Assembly (NCBI GenBank): GCA_017437205.1
Contig: JAFSBP010000233.1
Coordinates: 1-8,716, forward strand
Source of the DNA: Lachnospiraceae bacterium
Lineage (GTDB): Bacteria > Bacillota > Clostridia > Lachnospirales > Lachnospiraceae
DNA: 8,716 nt
Direction of reading: 5' to 3'
This document shows, piece by piece, positions 1-6,923 of this stretch. The notes below the pieces were generated by a model that saw only the letters and a list, made by a program, of their open reading frames with translations, was not told where the DNA came from and did not search any database. Positions within the stretch are counted from its first letter, which is position 1; every line of letters begins with the position of its first letter. The translations under genes were made by a program, and so were the position numbers.

Positions 1-28
1 AGTTCATCACTGCTGTAAGAGGTAAATC

Positions 29-1180
29 ATGGTAACCAGACTAAAGAGTGATAAGTTGATTGTCGGAGAGGTGCTGCGTTCAGGATACGTATATATGGAC
101 GAATGCGGTTTGATTACTGCAGTGACTTCCGCAGAACTCCCTTATGATGTGGAGTATGACTATACAGGATACTACGTGGCCCCCGGATTTATTGATATGC
201 ACACCCACGGCGGAGCCGGACATGAGTTTTTCGGCAGCGCGGAGGATATCGTGCAGGCAGCGAATTTTCATCTGTCCCACGGTACCACATCTATCTGTCC
301 TACGATTTCTGCGGCACCGCTTTCGGTGATGAAGAAATCAGTGGTGGAAGTGAAGAAGGCGATGAACGATATCGCGCTGGAGCCGAATATCATCGGACTT
401 CACCTGGAGGGACCGTATCTGAGTGCAGAACAGTGTGGGGCACAGTGCCCCGACTTTATTACGCCCCCGATTCTGGAGGAATATAAGCAGCTGATTGATG
501 AGGCAGGGGATGTGATCGCCCGTTGGACATATGCACCGGAGAATGATGAAAATGGTGAATTTTGTAAGTATCTGACGGAGCACAGGATCGTTGCGTCTGC
601 CGGCCACACCAACGCAACTTATAAAGAGATGCAGTGGGCGATAGAGAACGGCTGTAAGCTGGTTACCCATCTGTATTCCTGTACGTCCACGGTCACGAGA
701 GAGTTCGGCTTTAGAAGGCTTGGCGTGATTGAGACGACATATCTGCACGATGATATGTATGCGGAGATCATTGCGGATGGAAGACATCTGCCGCCGGAAC
801 TGATTCGCATGATCTTAAAGATTAAGGGGACAGACAGGGTGGCTTTGTGTACGGATAGCCTTGCATTGGCCGGCACCGGTGTGACGGAAGGTATTACATT
901 GAATGTGCCTTTCATCATTGAGGATGGAGTTTGTAAGCTGAGAGATCGCAGTGCATTTGCGGGCAGTATCGCGACGTCTGACCGTCTAATTCGCGTGATG
1001 ACCCGTGAGGTTGGGGTAAATATGGCGACCGCAGTGAAGATGCTCACGAAGATTCCTGCGGAGATACTTGGAGTCAATAAGGGAACATTGGAGGCGGGGA
1101 AGGACGCTGACATCGTGGTGTTTGACGACGAGGTAAACATGCGTGAGGTATTTGTGTGCGGAAATAAGTGCCGTTGGTAA
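29..1180 (+). CDS. nagA: N-acetylglucosamine-6-phosphate deacetylase
   Basis: Cytoplasmic amidohydrolase that removes the acetyl group from GlcNAc-6-phosphate, giving glucosamine-6-phosphate and acetate in amino-sugar and cell-wall recycling. The 383-residue length is normal. Visible motifs: HTH metal pair at residues 58-60 (the two-metal form; E. coli NagA has Q-x-N here), HLEGP with the metal Glu at 127, AGHTNA with His193, THLYS with His214, ADGRH with His253, the catalytic Asp in CTDS (276), FAGS at 310-313, and a C-terminal GKDADIVVFD strand typical of the superfamily. Start: ATG with AAGAGGT five bases upstream. Odd point: the usual THLFNAM/THLYNAM motif is THLYSCT, so the Asn-Ala that contacts the sugar phosphate in E. 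coli is replaced, although an Arg (224) aligning with the phosphate Arg is kept. The family call is firm; exact substrate is likely but not proven. Confidence 0.92.
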   Translation: MVTRLKSDKLIVGEVLRSGYVYMDECGLITAVTSAELPYDVEYDYTGYYVAPGFIDMHTHGGAGHEFFGSAEDIVQAANFHLSHGTTSICPTISAAPLSVMKKSVVEVKKAMNDIALEPNIIGLHLEGPYLSAEQCGAQCPDFITPPILEEYKQLIDEAGDVIARWTYAPENDENGEFCKYLTEHRIVASAGHTNATYKEMQWAIENGCKLVTHLYSCTSTVTREFGFRRLGVIETTYLHDDMYAEIIADGRHLPPELIRMILKIKGTDRVALCTDSLALAGTGVTEGITLNVPFIIEDGVCKLRDRSAFAGSIATSDRLIRVMTREVGVNMATAVKMLTKIPAEILGVNKGTLEAGKDADIVVFDDEVNMREVFVCGNKCRW

Positions 1181-1206
1181 TTTACAGTAGAAGAAATTAT
1201 TCAATT

Positions 1207-1255
1207 AGTGGTAAGAGTCTCAATATCATCTTTTGAGGCTCTTACCGCTTTTGCT
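1207..1255 (+). terminator. Intrinsic terminator after nagA
   Basis: An inverted repeat pairs 1210-1223 (GGTAAGAGTCTCAA) with 1233-1246 (TTGAGGCTCTTACC) around a 9-base loop, with a single G-U wobble. It can be extended outward to 1207-1249 with one more wobble. A T-rich tail (CTTTTGCTT) follows. It lies 26 bases after the nagA stop and just before the gdpP promoter, so it should insulate the two units. Confidence 0.8.
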
Positions 1256-1283
1256 TGCGTGAATGGAAAAAACGTGGTATAGT
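1255..1283 (+). promoter_or_regulatory. Predicted sigma-A-type promoter of gdpP-rplI-dnaB
   Basis: TTGCGT (1255-1260), a 17-base spacer, then TATAGT (1278-1283), with TG at 1275-1276 giving an extended -10. The expected start point is near 1290, which leaves a leader of about 60 bases before the chosen gdpP start. The -35 sits in the T-rich tail of the nagA terminator. A small imperfect hairpin (1311-1318 with 1328-1334, one bulged G) lies in the leader just ahead of the ribosome binding site; no function can be assigned to it. Confidence 0.62.
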
Positions 1284-1340
1284 AACTATGTATACCCTAA
1301 AATTGGGGGATTTGGGTCCATTATTCAGACCAAACAGGAT

Positions 1341-1346
1341 GGAGAG
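1341..1346 (+). promoter_or_regulatory. Ribosome binding site deciding the gdpP start
   Basis: GGAGAG lies just ahead of the ATG at 1351. The reading frame is open further upstream to a TTG at 1255 and ATGs at 1288 and 1339, but the TTG overlaps the promoter, 1288 has no Shine-Dalgarno sequence and coincides with the expected transcript start, and 1339 has only a weak one. Confidence 0.55.
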
Positions 1347-1350
1347 TACG

Positions 1351-3423
1351 ATGAATAATATCAATGATTTATCCGCAAGACTAAAATGGAATATGGCATG
1401 GCCGTTGATCACTACAGGCTGCACGGCATTGATGAATATTGCGATTTATTTTGTGAATGTGCGCGCAGGAGTTTTGCTGACAATTTTTGTTTTGTTGCTG
1501 ACTGTGGTGACGGTGCTGTTTTATTTTCTTCGCCGCTCTAGACTGATGAGAGACCTGACAGCGTTCGCCATGGAGTATATGGGCGTTCAGAAGCTTTTGC
1601 TGGAAGAGTTAAATATACCCTATGCGATTTTGGATAATCGCGGTGAGATTCTTTGGATGAATCCCGCATTTCGCGATACCGTGGGCAAACACACCGGAAG
1701 AAAGCTGAAGGATGTGTTCCCGGAATTGAAAAAGAAAAGGGTGTTCCCTGTCTATAAGCCGGCGTCCTACCCGGTAAGCTACAATAACCGCCATTATCGC
1801 ATGGACGTACACATGATGTATTCCGAGGCGGCTGAGCTTTTGGCGAACCAGAGTCTGGAAAGCGAAGCGACGCCTGTTCCTGCACAGAATGCGGAATTGG
1901 CAGGTCTTAAACTGGTGTTTGCCTGCCTTCACGATGAGACCTACCGTGTGGAATATGAGCAGGAATTGGAACGAAAGAAAAACGTTGTCGGTCTGATTTA
2001 TCTGGACAATTACGATGAACTTTTACAGGGTGTTGAGGAAGTCAGACGTTCACTTTTGGTTGCACTCATTGACCGAAGGATAAACAAAGCCATTTTAAGT
2101 GTCGGCGGCATTGTGCGCAAAACTGAGGCAGATAAATATTTTGTAGTGCTTCATAAAGAGCAGTTACAGAAATTGACAGAAGCAAAATTTCCTCTATTAA
2201 ATGAGGCGAAAGCGGTAAATATCGGAAACGATATGGCGGCCACCTTGAGTATCGGTATGGGACTCGGAGGTGAGAGTCTGCTGGAAAACTACGAGTTCGC
2301 GAGAGCAGCGATCGATATGGCTCTTGGCCGCGGCGGTGATCAGGCGGTGGTAAAGGACGGCGAGACGGTTACGTTCTTCGGTGGAAAGAGCGAACAGACC
2401 GGAAAGAGTACCCGCGTGAAGGCTCGTGTGAAGGCACATGCGCTGGAGGAAATTATCGGAAGCCGTGAGCGCATTATGATTATGGGACACCGCATGATGG
2501 ATATCGATGCGTTCGGTGCGGCGATCGGTGTGTTTAAGATTGCAACTGTTTTGGACAAGGAGGCTCACATTATTGTGAATGAAATTCCTCCTTCCGTGCG
2601 TCCTACGGTGGAGCGCTTCTTAAATAATCCGGACTATCCGGAGGAGATTTTGATTAATGAGACGCAGGCGGCTGAGCTTGCGGATGAGAATACACTGTTG
2701 GTATTGGTAGATGTGAACCGTCCGGGATATGCTGAGTGTCCGAACCTGTTCGAATGGATTCCCAGCGTGGTGGTGATCGACCATCACCGTCAGATGACGG
2801 ACAGTGTGGAAAATGCAGTGTTGTCCTATGTTGAGCCGTATGCATCCTCTGCCTGTGAGATGGTGGCGGAGATTTTGCAGTACATTGGCGGCGGTATCAA
2901 GCTAAGACCCATCGAGGCGGATGCAATGTACGCCGGAATGATGGTGGATACCAATAATTTCCTGAACAAGACCGGTGTGCGTACCTTTGAGGCTGCAGCG
3001 TTCTTAAGACGAAACGGAGCGGACATTACCCGTGTGCGCAAACTGTTCAGGGATAATATGGAGGATACTCAGGCGAAGGCGAGAACGATCAGCAGCGCGG
3101 AACTGTTTGAAGACGGTTTTGCGATCAGTATTTGTCCGGCGGACGGATTGGAGAGCCCTACGATCATCAGCGCGCAGGCAGCGAATGATCTGCTCAATGT
3201 AGTGGGCGTGAAGGCAGCGATCGTACTTTGCGAATATCAGAATTTGATTTATATCAGTGCACGTTCCATTGATGAAGTAAATGTACAGATTATTATGGAA
3301 CGTTTGGGCGGCGGCGGACATTTGAGCGCAGCCGGAGCACAGCTTAAAAACCATACACCGGAGCAGGCGAAGGAGCTTGTGAAGGAGACGATTATGAAAA
3401 TGAAAGAAAAAGGGGAAATTTAA
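1351..3423 (+). CDS. gdpP: Membrane c-di-AMP phosphodiesterase GdpP (PAS - degenerate GGDEF - DHH/DHHA1)
   Basis: Hydrolyses the second messenger c-di-AMP to pApA, which in Firmicutes controls potassium and osmolyte transport and wall stress. From the ATG at 1351 it has 690 residues, close to the family norm. Domain order: two membrane helices (about 17-36 and 41-60), a degenerate PAS domain (about 85-200), a degenerate GGDEF domain (about 210-345, no GGDEF motif but the GRGGDQA segment at 326-332 common in GdpP), then DHH and DHHA1 phosphodiesterase domains. Metal ligands appear intact: GHRMMDIDAFG with His380, Asp384 and Asp386, Asp454 in LVDVNRP, DHHR at 477-480, Asp533 in MVDTNNF, and GGGGH at 653-657. 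One base separates its stop from rplI, so the two are surely co-transcribed. The enzyme is predicted active; signals sensed by its PAS domain (heme in some homologues) cannot be read from the sequence. Confidence 0.95.
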   Translation: MNNINDLSARLKWNMAWPLITTGCTALMNIAIYFVNVRAGVLLTIFVLLLTVVTVLFYFLRRSRLMRDLTAFAMEYMGVQKLLLEELNIPYAILDNRGEILWMNPAFRDTVGKHTGRKLKDVFPELKKKRVFPVYKPASYPVSYNNRHYRMDVHMMYSEAAELLANQSLESEATPVPAQNAELAGLKLVFACLHDETYRVEYEQELERKKNVVGLIYLDNYDELLQGVEEVRRSLLVALIDRRINKAILSVGGIVRKTEADKYFVVLHKEQLQKLTEAKFPLLNEAKAVNIGNDMAATLSIGMGLGGESLLENYEFARAAIDMALGRGGDQAVVKDGETVTFFGGKSEQTGKSTRVKARVKAHALEEIIGSRERIMIMGHRMMDIDAFGAAIGVFKIATVLDKEAHIIVNEIPPSVRPTVERFLNNPDYPEEILINETQAAELADENTLLVLVDVNRPGYAECPNLFEWIPSVVVIDHHRQMTDSVENAVLSYVEPYASSACEMVAEILQYIGGGIKLRPIEADAMYAGMMVDTNNFLNKTGVRTFEAAAFLRRNGADITRVRKLFRDNMEDTQAKARTISSAELFEDGFAISICPADGLESPTIISAQAANDLLNVVGVKAAIVLCEYQNLIYISARSIDEVNVQIIMERLGGGGHLSAAGAQLKNHTPEQAKELVKETIMKMKEKGEI

Positions 3424-3424
3424 G

Positions 3425-3871
3425 ATGAAAGTCGTATTGTTGGAAGACGTAAAGTCATTGGGAAAAAAGGGGCAGACCGTTGAGGTCAGCGACGGATATG
3501 CGAGAAACTGTATTCTGCCGAAGAAGCTGGGTGTGGAGGCGAATGCGGTAAACTTAAATAACTTAAAGCTTCAGAAGGCTCATGCGGATAAGGTGGCAAA
3601 GGAGCAGCTGGAGGCGGCGAAGGCTTTGGCTGCAGACTTGGCAGAAAAAACCGTTGAGCTGGCAGTAAAGAGCGGCGTGGAGGGAAAAGTATTCGGTTCC
3701 GTATCCTCCAAGGAGATTGCTGTGGCGGCGAAGGCACAGCTCGGCCTTGAATTGGACAAGAAAAAGATCGTGCTGGATGAGCCAATTAAGACTCTCGGCG
3801 TGCACAATGTATCTATTCGTTTGCACCGCGATGTGACCGCGACGTTGAAGGTACACGTTTCCGGAAAATAA
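3425..3871 (+). CDS. rplI: 50S ribosomal protein L9
   Basis: Large-subunit protein that binds 23S rRNA near the L1 stalk base and helps maintain reading frame. The 148-residue length is typical of full two-domain L9. The N-terminal RNA-binding domain carries the family signature (MKVVLLEDVKSLGKKGQ, then DGYARNCILPKKLG), followed by the long Ala/Lys/Glu-rich connecting helix (about 45-75) and a C-terminal domain with GKVFGSVSSKEIA and the closing HRDVTATLKVHV. Its AAGGGG ribosome binding site lies within the end of gdpP, and the ATG starts two bases after the gdpP stop, suggesting translational coupling. The 86 bases between it and dnaB hold only a 7-bp GC hairpin (3907-3913 with 3923-3929) without a T tail, so transcription should continue into dnaB. 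Confidence 0.97.
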   Translation: MKVVLLEDVKSLGKKGQTVEVSDGYARNCILPKKLGVEANAVNLNNLKLQKAHADKVAKEQLEAAKALAADLAEKTVELAVKSGVEGKVFGSVSSKEIAVAAKAQLGLELDKKKIVLDEPIKTLGVHNVSIRLHRDVTATLKVHVSGK

Positions 3872-3946
3872 TCATTGATATTACGAATTTGAGAAAAGAG
3901 TTTGCGGGCGTGGGACAACAGACCGCGCCGGGTTTAGACTTCCAGA

Positions 3947-3952
3947 GAGGAG
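3947..3952 (+). promoter_or_regulatory. Ribosome binding site deciding the dnaB start
   Basis: GAGGAG, inside AGAGAGGAG at 3944-3952, lies five bases before the ATG at 3958. The frame is open 23 codons further upstream to a non-canonical start at 3889, but that extension has no ribosome binding site and does not resemble the DnaB N terminus. Confidence 0.8.
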
Positions 3953-3957
3953 CCCCT

Positions 3958-5298
3958 ATGGATGAGGCGATAATTAAACGGGTGATGCCAAGCAGTGTGG
4001 AGGCAGAGCAGTCAGTGATCGGAGCTATGCTCATGGATCGTGAGGCGATTTTGTCCGCTACAGAGATCCTGCATCCCGAAGATTTTTATTATCATCAATA
4101 TGGAGTCATGTTTGAGGCGATGGCGGAACTGCACAATGAAGGCAGGCCGGTGGATCTGGTCACCCTGCAGGATCGCCTGAAGGAGAAGAATGTCGCTCCC
4201 GAGGTGTATAGTATAGAGATGGTGCGCGAACTGTTGAATGCGGTTCCCACCTCCGCGAATGTAAAGTCATATGCTCAGATTGTTCATGATAAGGCAGTAC
4301 TGCGTCGCCTGATCCAGACCAATGAGCAGATCATCAATGAGTGCTACGCCGGAACACAGAGTGTGGACGAGATTCTCGGTGACACCGAGACGAAGGTGTT
4401 CAATCTGTTAAAGGACAGTAATGCCACCGAGAATGTGCCCATCCGCCAGATTGCTTTGGATGTGCTTGGAAAAATCGAGGCGGCAGCGAAAAATAAGAGT
4501 CCCATCACCGGTGTGCCCAGCGGATTCATCGATCTGGACTATAAGACCAGTGGCTTCCAGCCCTCCGACATGATCCTGATCGCGGCCCGTCCTTCCATGG
4601 GAAAGACGGCATTTGTGTTGAACATTGCGCAGCATGTTGCATTTAAAAAGAACCTTTCTGTGGCGATTTTCAGCCTTGAGATGTCAAAGGAACAGCTGGT
4701 AAACCGTCTGTTTGCACAGGAGTCCCGTGTGAATTCCCAAAACTTGCGTACCGGAAATCTGTCTGACGACGACTGGGATAAGCTGATCGAGAGTGTCGGT
4801 GTCATCGGAAATTCAAAGCTGATGATCGACGATACCCCCGGTATCTCCATCAGTGAACTGCGCAGCAAGTGCCGCAAATTTAAATTGGAGCAGGGACTTG
4901 ATCTGGTCATCATTGACTATTTACAGTTGATGACCGGAAGCAAGAAAAATCAGGACAACCGTCAGCAGGAGGTTGCGGAAATCTCCCGTTCCCTAAAGGC
5001 ATTGGCCAGAGAGATGAACTGTCCGGTTATCGCACTGTCACAGTTAAGCCGTGCGGTGGAGAGCCGTACCGACAAACGTCCTATGCTTTCGGATTTGCGT
5101 GAGTCGGGATCAATTGAGCAGGATGCCGATTTGGTAATGTTCATTTACCGTGACGAATATTATAATAAAGATACCACCGACAAGGGTATCACCGAGATTA
5201 TCATCGCCAAGCAGAGAAACGGCCCCGTGGGAACCGTAAACCTAGTATGGTTGGCAGAATACTTGAAATTTACCAGTGCAGAACTGCCCGGAAACTAA
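3958..5298 (+). CDS. dnaB: Replicative DNA helicase DnaB (called DnaC in Bacillus)
   Basis: Hexameric ATP-driven helicase that unwinds DNA ahead of the replication fork and recruits primase. 446 residues, a normal length. The N-terminal domain (about 10-110, opening with PSSVEAEQSVIGAMLMD) is the helicase collar. A linker leads to the RecA-like motor domain (about 180-440): Walker A in ARPSMGKTA (Lys216), catalytic Glu241 in SLEMS, Walker B LVIIDYLQL (Asp320), the ALSQLSRAVESR segment (359-370), LSDLRESGSIEQDAD (377-391), and KQRNGPVG (418-425) with the predicted arginine finger Arg420. No intein or insertion interrupts the motor. It is the last gene of the gdpP-rplI-dnaB cluster, an order widely conserved in Firmicutes. 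Its stop codon lies in the loop of a downstream hairpin. Confidence 0.97.
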   Translation: MDEAIIKRVMPSSVEAEQSVIGAMLMDREAILSATEILHPEDFYYHQYGVMFEAMAELHNEGRPVDLVTLQDRLKEKNVAPEVYSIEMVRELLNAVPTSANVKSYAQIVHDKAVLRRLIQTNEQIINECYAGTQSVDEILGDTETKVFNLLKDSNATENVPIRQIALDVLGKIEAAAKNKSPITGVPSGFIDLDYKTSGFQPSDMILIAARPSMGKTAFVLNIAQHVAFKKNLSVAIFSLEMSKEQLVNRLFAQESRVNSQNLRTGNLSDDDWDKLIESVGVIGNSKLMIDDTPGISISELRSKCRKFKLEQGLDLVIIDYLQLMTGSKKNQDNRQQEVAEISRSLKALAREMNCPVIALSQLSRAVESRTDKRPMLSDLRESGSIEQDADLVMFIYRDEYYNKDTTDKGITEIIIAKQRNGPVGTVNLVWLAEYLKFTSAELPGN

Positions 5299-5318
5299 TT
5301 CCGGGCAGTCTGCGGTTT
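5278..5318 (+). terminator. Stem-loop enclosing the dnaB stop codon, probable terminator or attenuator
   Basis: A perfect 11-bp GC-rich stem pairs 5283-5293 (ACTGCCCGGAA) with 5299-5309 (TTCCGGGCAGT). It extends by GCAG/CTGC (5278-5281 with 5310-5313) past one bulged A. The five-base loop contains the dnaB TAA. The following tail (GGTTTATCTT) is a poor U tract, so termination may be partial. No other promoter is evident for the next gene, 45 bases on. Confidence 0.6.
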
Positions 5319-5343
5319 ATCTTGTGATAGTAAGGAGACAAAA

Positions 5344-5952
5344 ATGGCAAAACAAACTTGGAAACCCGGAAATTCGCTTTATCCATTGCCTGCAGTGATG
5401 GTATCCTGCCGCGGCAAGGACGGAAAGGACAATATTATTACGATTGGTTGGACCGGAACTATCTGCTCCGACCCTGCGATGACCTATGTGTCCATCCGCA
5501 AGGAGCGCTATTCCTACGACCTGATCAAGGAGAGCGGAGAATTTGTGATCAATCTGACCACGAAGGCGTTGGCCCGCGCCACCGATTATTGTGGAGTAAA
5601 GAGCGGTCGGGACGTGGACAAATTTAAAGAGATGAACCTGACGAAGGAAGAGGCCAGTGTCATCAACGCTCCGATGATCGGTGAGAGCCCGGTGAACATT
5701 GAGTGCCGCGTCACTGAGGTAAAGCCCCTCGGCTCCCACGATATGTTTATGGCGGAGGTGGTAGCTGTCCATGCAGACGAGAAATACATGGATGAAAAGG
5801 GGAAATTCAGCCTGATTGACGCTGACCCTATCGCTTACTGTCACGGAACTTACTATACCTTGGGAGAGAAGTTGGGAACTTTCGGCTACAGTGTGAAGAA
5901 AAAAGAGAGTAAAGCTGCCAATCGTAAGGTCAATAAGCACAGCGCAAAATAA
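5344..5952 (+). CDS. Flavin reductase-like FMN-binding protein (flavoredoxin type)
   Basis: A 202-residue protein matching the flavin reductase-like split-barrel family: NIITIGWTGTICSDPAM (30-46), SIRKERYSYDLI (50-61), EFVINL (66-71) and DYCGVKSGRDVDKF (81-94) are the strand and FMN-contact patterns expected, followed by the IECRV strand (119-123) and a C-terminal Lys-rich tail. Relatives bind FMN and act as flavin reductases, flavoredoxins or electron carriers in anaerobes; the physiological partner cannot be told from here. No signal peptide or membrane segment is seen, so it is cytoplasmic. AAGGAG with good spacing supports the ATG. It lies 45 bases after dnaB with no convincing promoter, so it is probably expressed by read-through of the dnaB hairpin. 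The family call is good, the biochemical role open. Confidence 0.85.
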   Translation: MAKQTWKPGNSLYPLPAVMVSCRGKDGKDNIITIGWTGTICSDPAMTYVSIRKERYSYDLIKESGEFVINLTTKALARATDYCGVKSGRDVDKFKEMNLTKEEASVINAPMIGESPVNIECRVTEVKPLGSHDMFMAEVVAVHADEKYMDEKGKFSLIDADPIAYCHGTYYTLGEKLGTFGYSVKKKESKAANRKVNKHSAK

Positions 5953-6021
5953 CTTAAAGCAGAATTGTCGAATCCCGTTGGATGAAGCCCAAATATGACG
6001 ATAACTTTAGGATAGCCAAGC

Positions 6022-6089
6022 CCTTTACCCTCTGTTATACTTTAACCAAAGGCAGAGCGCTGTATAGCCCTCGCAAGAAAGGGTAAAGG
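6022..6089 (+). repeat. Inverted repeat overlapping the ribosome binding site of the MerR-type gene
   Basis: CCTTTACCCT (6022-6031) is the exact reverse complement of AGGGTAAAGG (6080-6089). The second arm covers the first part of the AAAGGAG ribosome binding site of the gene starting at 6101. The first arm lies upstream of the predicted -10 box, so only transcripts arriving from further upstream would contain both arms. The pairing is seen directly; any function is inference, as the 48-base loop is long. Confidence 0.4.
6033..6041 (+). promoter_or_regulatory. Predicted extended -10 promoter of the MerR-type gene
   Basis: TGTTATACT combines TG at 6033-6034 with the -10 hexamer TATACT (6036-6041), an extended -10 element. 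No good -35 is found at 16-18 bases upstream. The expected start is near 6048, giving a leader of about 50 bases. A weak -35 with an extended -10 would suit an activated or autoregulated promoter, but this is inference. Confidence 0.5.
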
Positions 6090-6100
6090 AGAGAATATAG

Positions 6101-6781
6101 GTGTCCCATTATTTGATTTCGGAGGCTTCACGGTTAGTGGATGAGGAGTCTCATGTGTTACGGTACTGGGAGGAGGAGCTTGCATTAAAGATACCAAGGA
6201 ATGATCTCGGTCATCGCTATTATACGGAGGTTCAACTGGATATATTCCGCACAATCAAGGAGTTAAAGCAGAAAGGATATCAGTTGAAGGAGATTAAGCA
6301 GTGGCTTGATGGGATGGAAAAGAAAAGCCTCATCGAACCTGAGGAGGAAGTGGTAGTCCCCGAGCAATCGGACAAGCCAAATATGGGAGATATCGTTCTA
6401 CCGCAGGGATTTCCGTCCCCGGAGATTACGCCCATGGAGGAGATGAAAGCCGGAGCACCGGTCATCTTGGCGGACAAGCCGGAAAATGGTGTGCCTGAGT
6501 CGCCTAAGCTTCAGGAATTCAGACTGCTGATGTCCGATATACTGTCGGATGTAATGAGTGCGGGATATGAAAAAATGAGTGATGAGATCACCGAGCGGGT
6601 GAGCAGGAGAGTGATTAAGGAGATCAATTATCTGGACCGCGAGCGCGAGGAGTGGCAGGAAGAACAGTTCAAACAGCTGGATGAGACAATCCGAAATTGT
6701 CAGCGAAGAGGTAGACTTCGCGCAGAGACAGCGGTGACCGGAATGCCCGATAAGAGGAAGAGGAGGCTGGGGTTAAAATAA
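6101..6781 (+). CDS. MerR-type helix-turn-helix protein with C-terminal coiled coil, function unknown
   Basis: 226 residues starting with GTG; AAAGGAG nine bases upstream and the lack of another start before the DNA-binding domain fix it. Residues 4-24 form the MerR-type helix-turn-helix (YLISEASRLVDEE then VLRYWEEE), GHRYY at 37-41 is the wing signature, and the next helices run to about 70 (DIFRTIKELKQKGYQLKEI). Residues 75-135 are an acidic, Pro-rich, probably disordered linker. Residues 137-205 are helical and highly charged, with coiled-coil character, ending in a basic tail (DKRKRRLGLK). There are no metal-binding cysteines or effector-binding domain, unlike classical MerR regulators. 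The order HTH - linker - coiled coil resembles Bacillus RacA and related chromosome-binding proteins, so it may organise DNA or partner with another protein rather than sense a ligand. It is transcribed alone, between its own promoter and a strong terminator. Confidence 0.83.
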   Translation: MSHYLISEASRLVDEESHVLRYWEEELALKIPRNDLGHRYYTEVQLDIFRTIKELKQKGYQLKEIKQWLDGMEKKSLIEPEEEVVVPEQSDKPNMGDIVLPQGFPSPEITPMEEMKAGAPVILADKPENGVPESPKLQEFRLLMSDILSDVMSAGYEKMSDEITERVSRRVIKEINYLDREREEWQEEQFKQLDETIRNCQRRGRLRAETAVTGMPDKRKRRLGLK

Positions 6782-6791
6782 CGGAGAAGAG

Positions 6792-6839
6792 AAAAGTGCA
6801 GGCATCGACGTATGAAATCGTCGGTTGTCGGCACTTTTT
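6792..6839 (+). terminator. Intrinsic terminator after the MerR-type gene
   Basis: AAAAGTGC (6792-6799) pairs with GCACTTTT at the downstream end, and the inner CGACG pairs with CGTCG around an 8-base loop. The middle of the stem pairs with wobbles, one bulge and one mismatch. A run of five T (6835-6839) completes it. It lies 10 bases after the stop codon. Confidence 0.85.
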
Positions 6840-6891
6840 GTGTGGATTTTGTGTTTATTATTGTATTCTGTAAATAAAGTGAAAAATTTTA

Positions 6892-6919
6892 TTGCAAAAA
6901 TTGAAAAATGCGGTATAAT
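6892..6919 (+). promoter_or_regulatory. Predicted sigma-A-type promoter of ispE
   Basis: TTGCAA (6892-6897), a 16-base spacer and a consensus TATAAT (6914-6919). The surrounding 6880-6910 region is rich in A and T tracts that could act as an UP-like element. The expected start is near 6926, leaving a leader of about 50 bases before the ispE ATG. Confidence 0.7.
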
Positions 6920-6923
6920 ATAT

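Noticed and set aside
619..1140. 173-codon open frame on the - strand inside nagA
   Set aside because: A shadow of a strongly conserved gene; composition and lack of motifs suggest no real product.
3907..3929. GC-rich hairpin between rplI and dnaB as a terminator
   Set aside because: The stem is only 7 bp with one wobble and there is no T tract; read-through is expected in this conserved cluster.
3889..3957. Upstream extension of dnaB to a non-ATG start
   Set aside because: GAGGAG before the ATG at 3958 and the normal DnaB N terminus from there make the extension unnecessary.
5317..5940. 207-codon open frame on the - strand opposite the flavin-reductase-like gene
   Set aside because: It mirrors a clear gene on the + strand, its protein has no recognisable domain, and I see no promoter or ribosome binding site for it.
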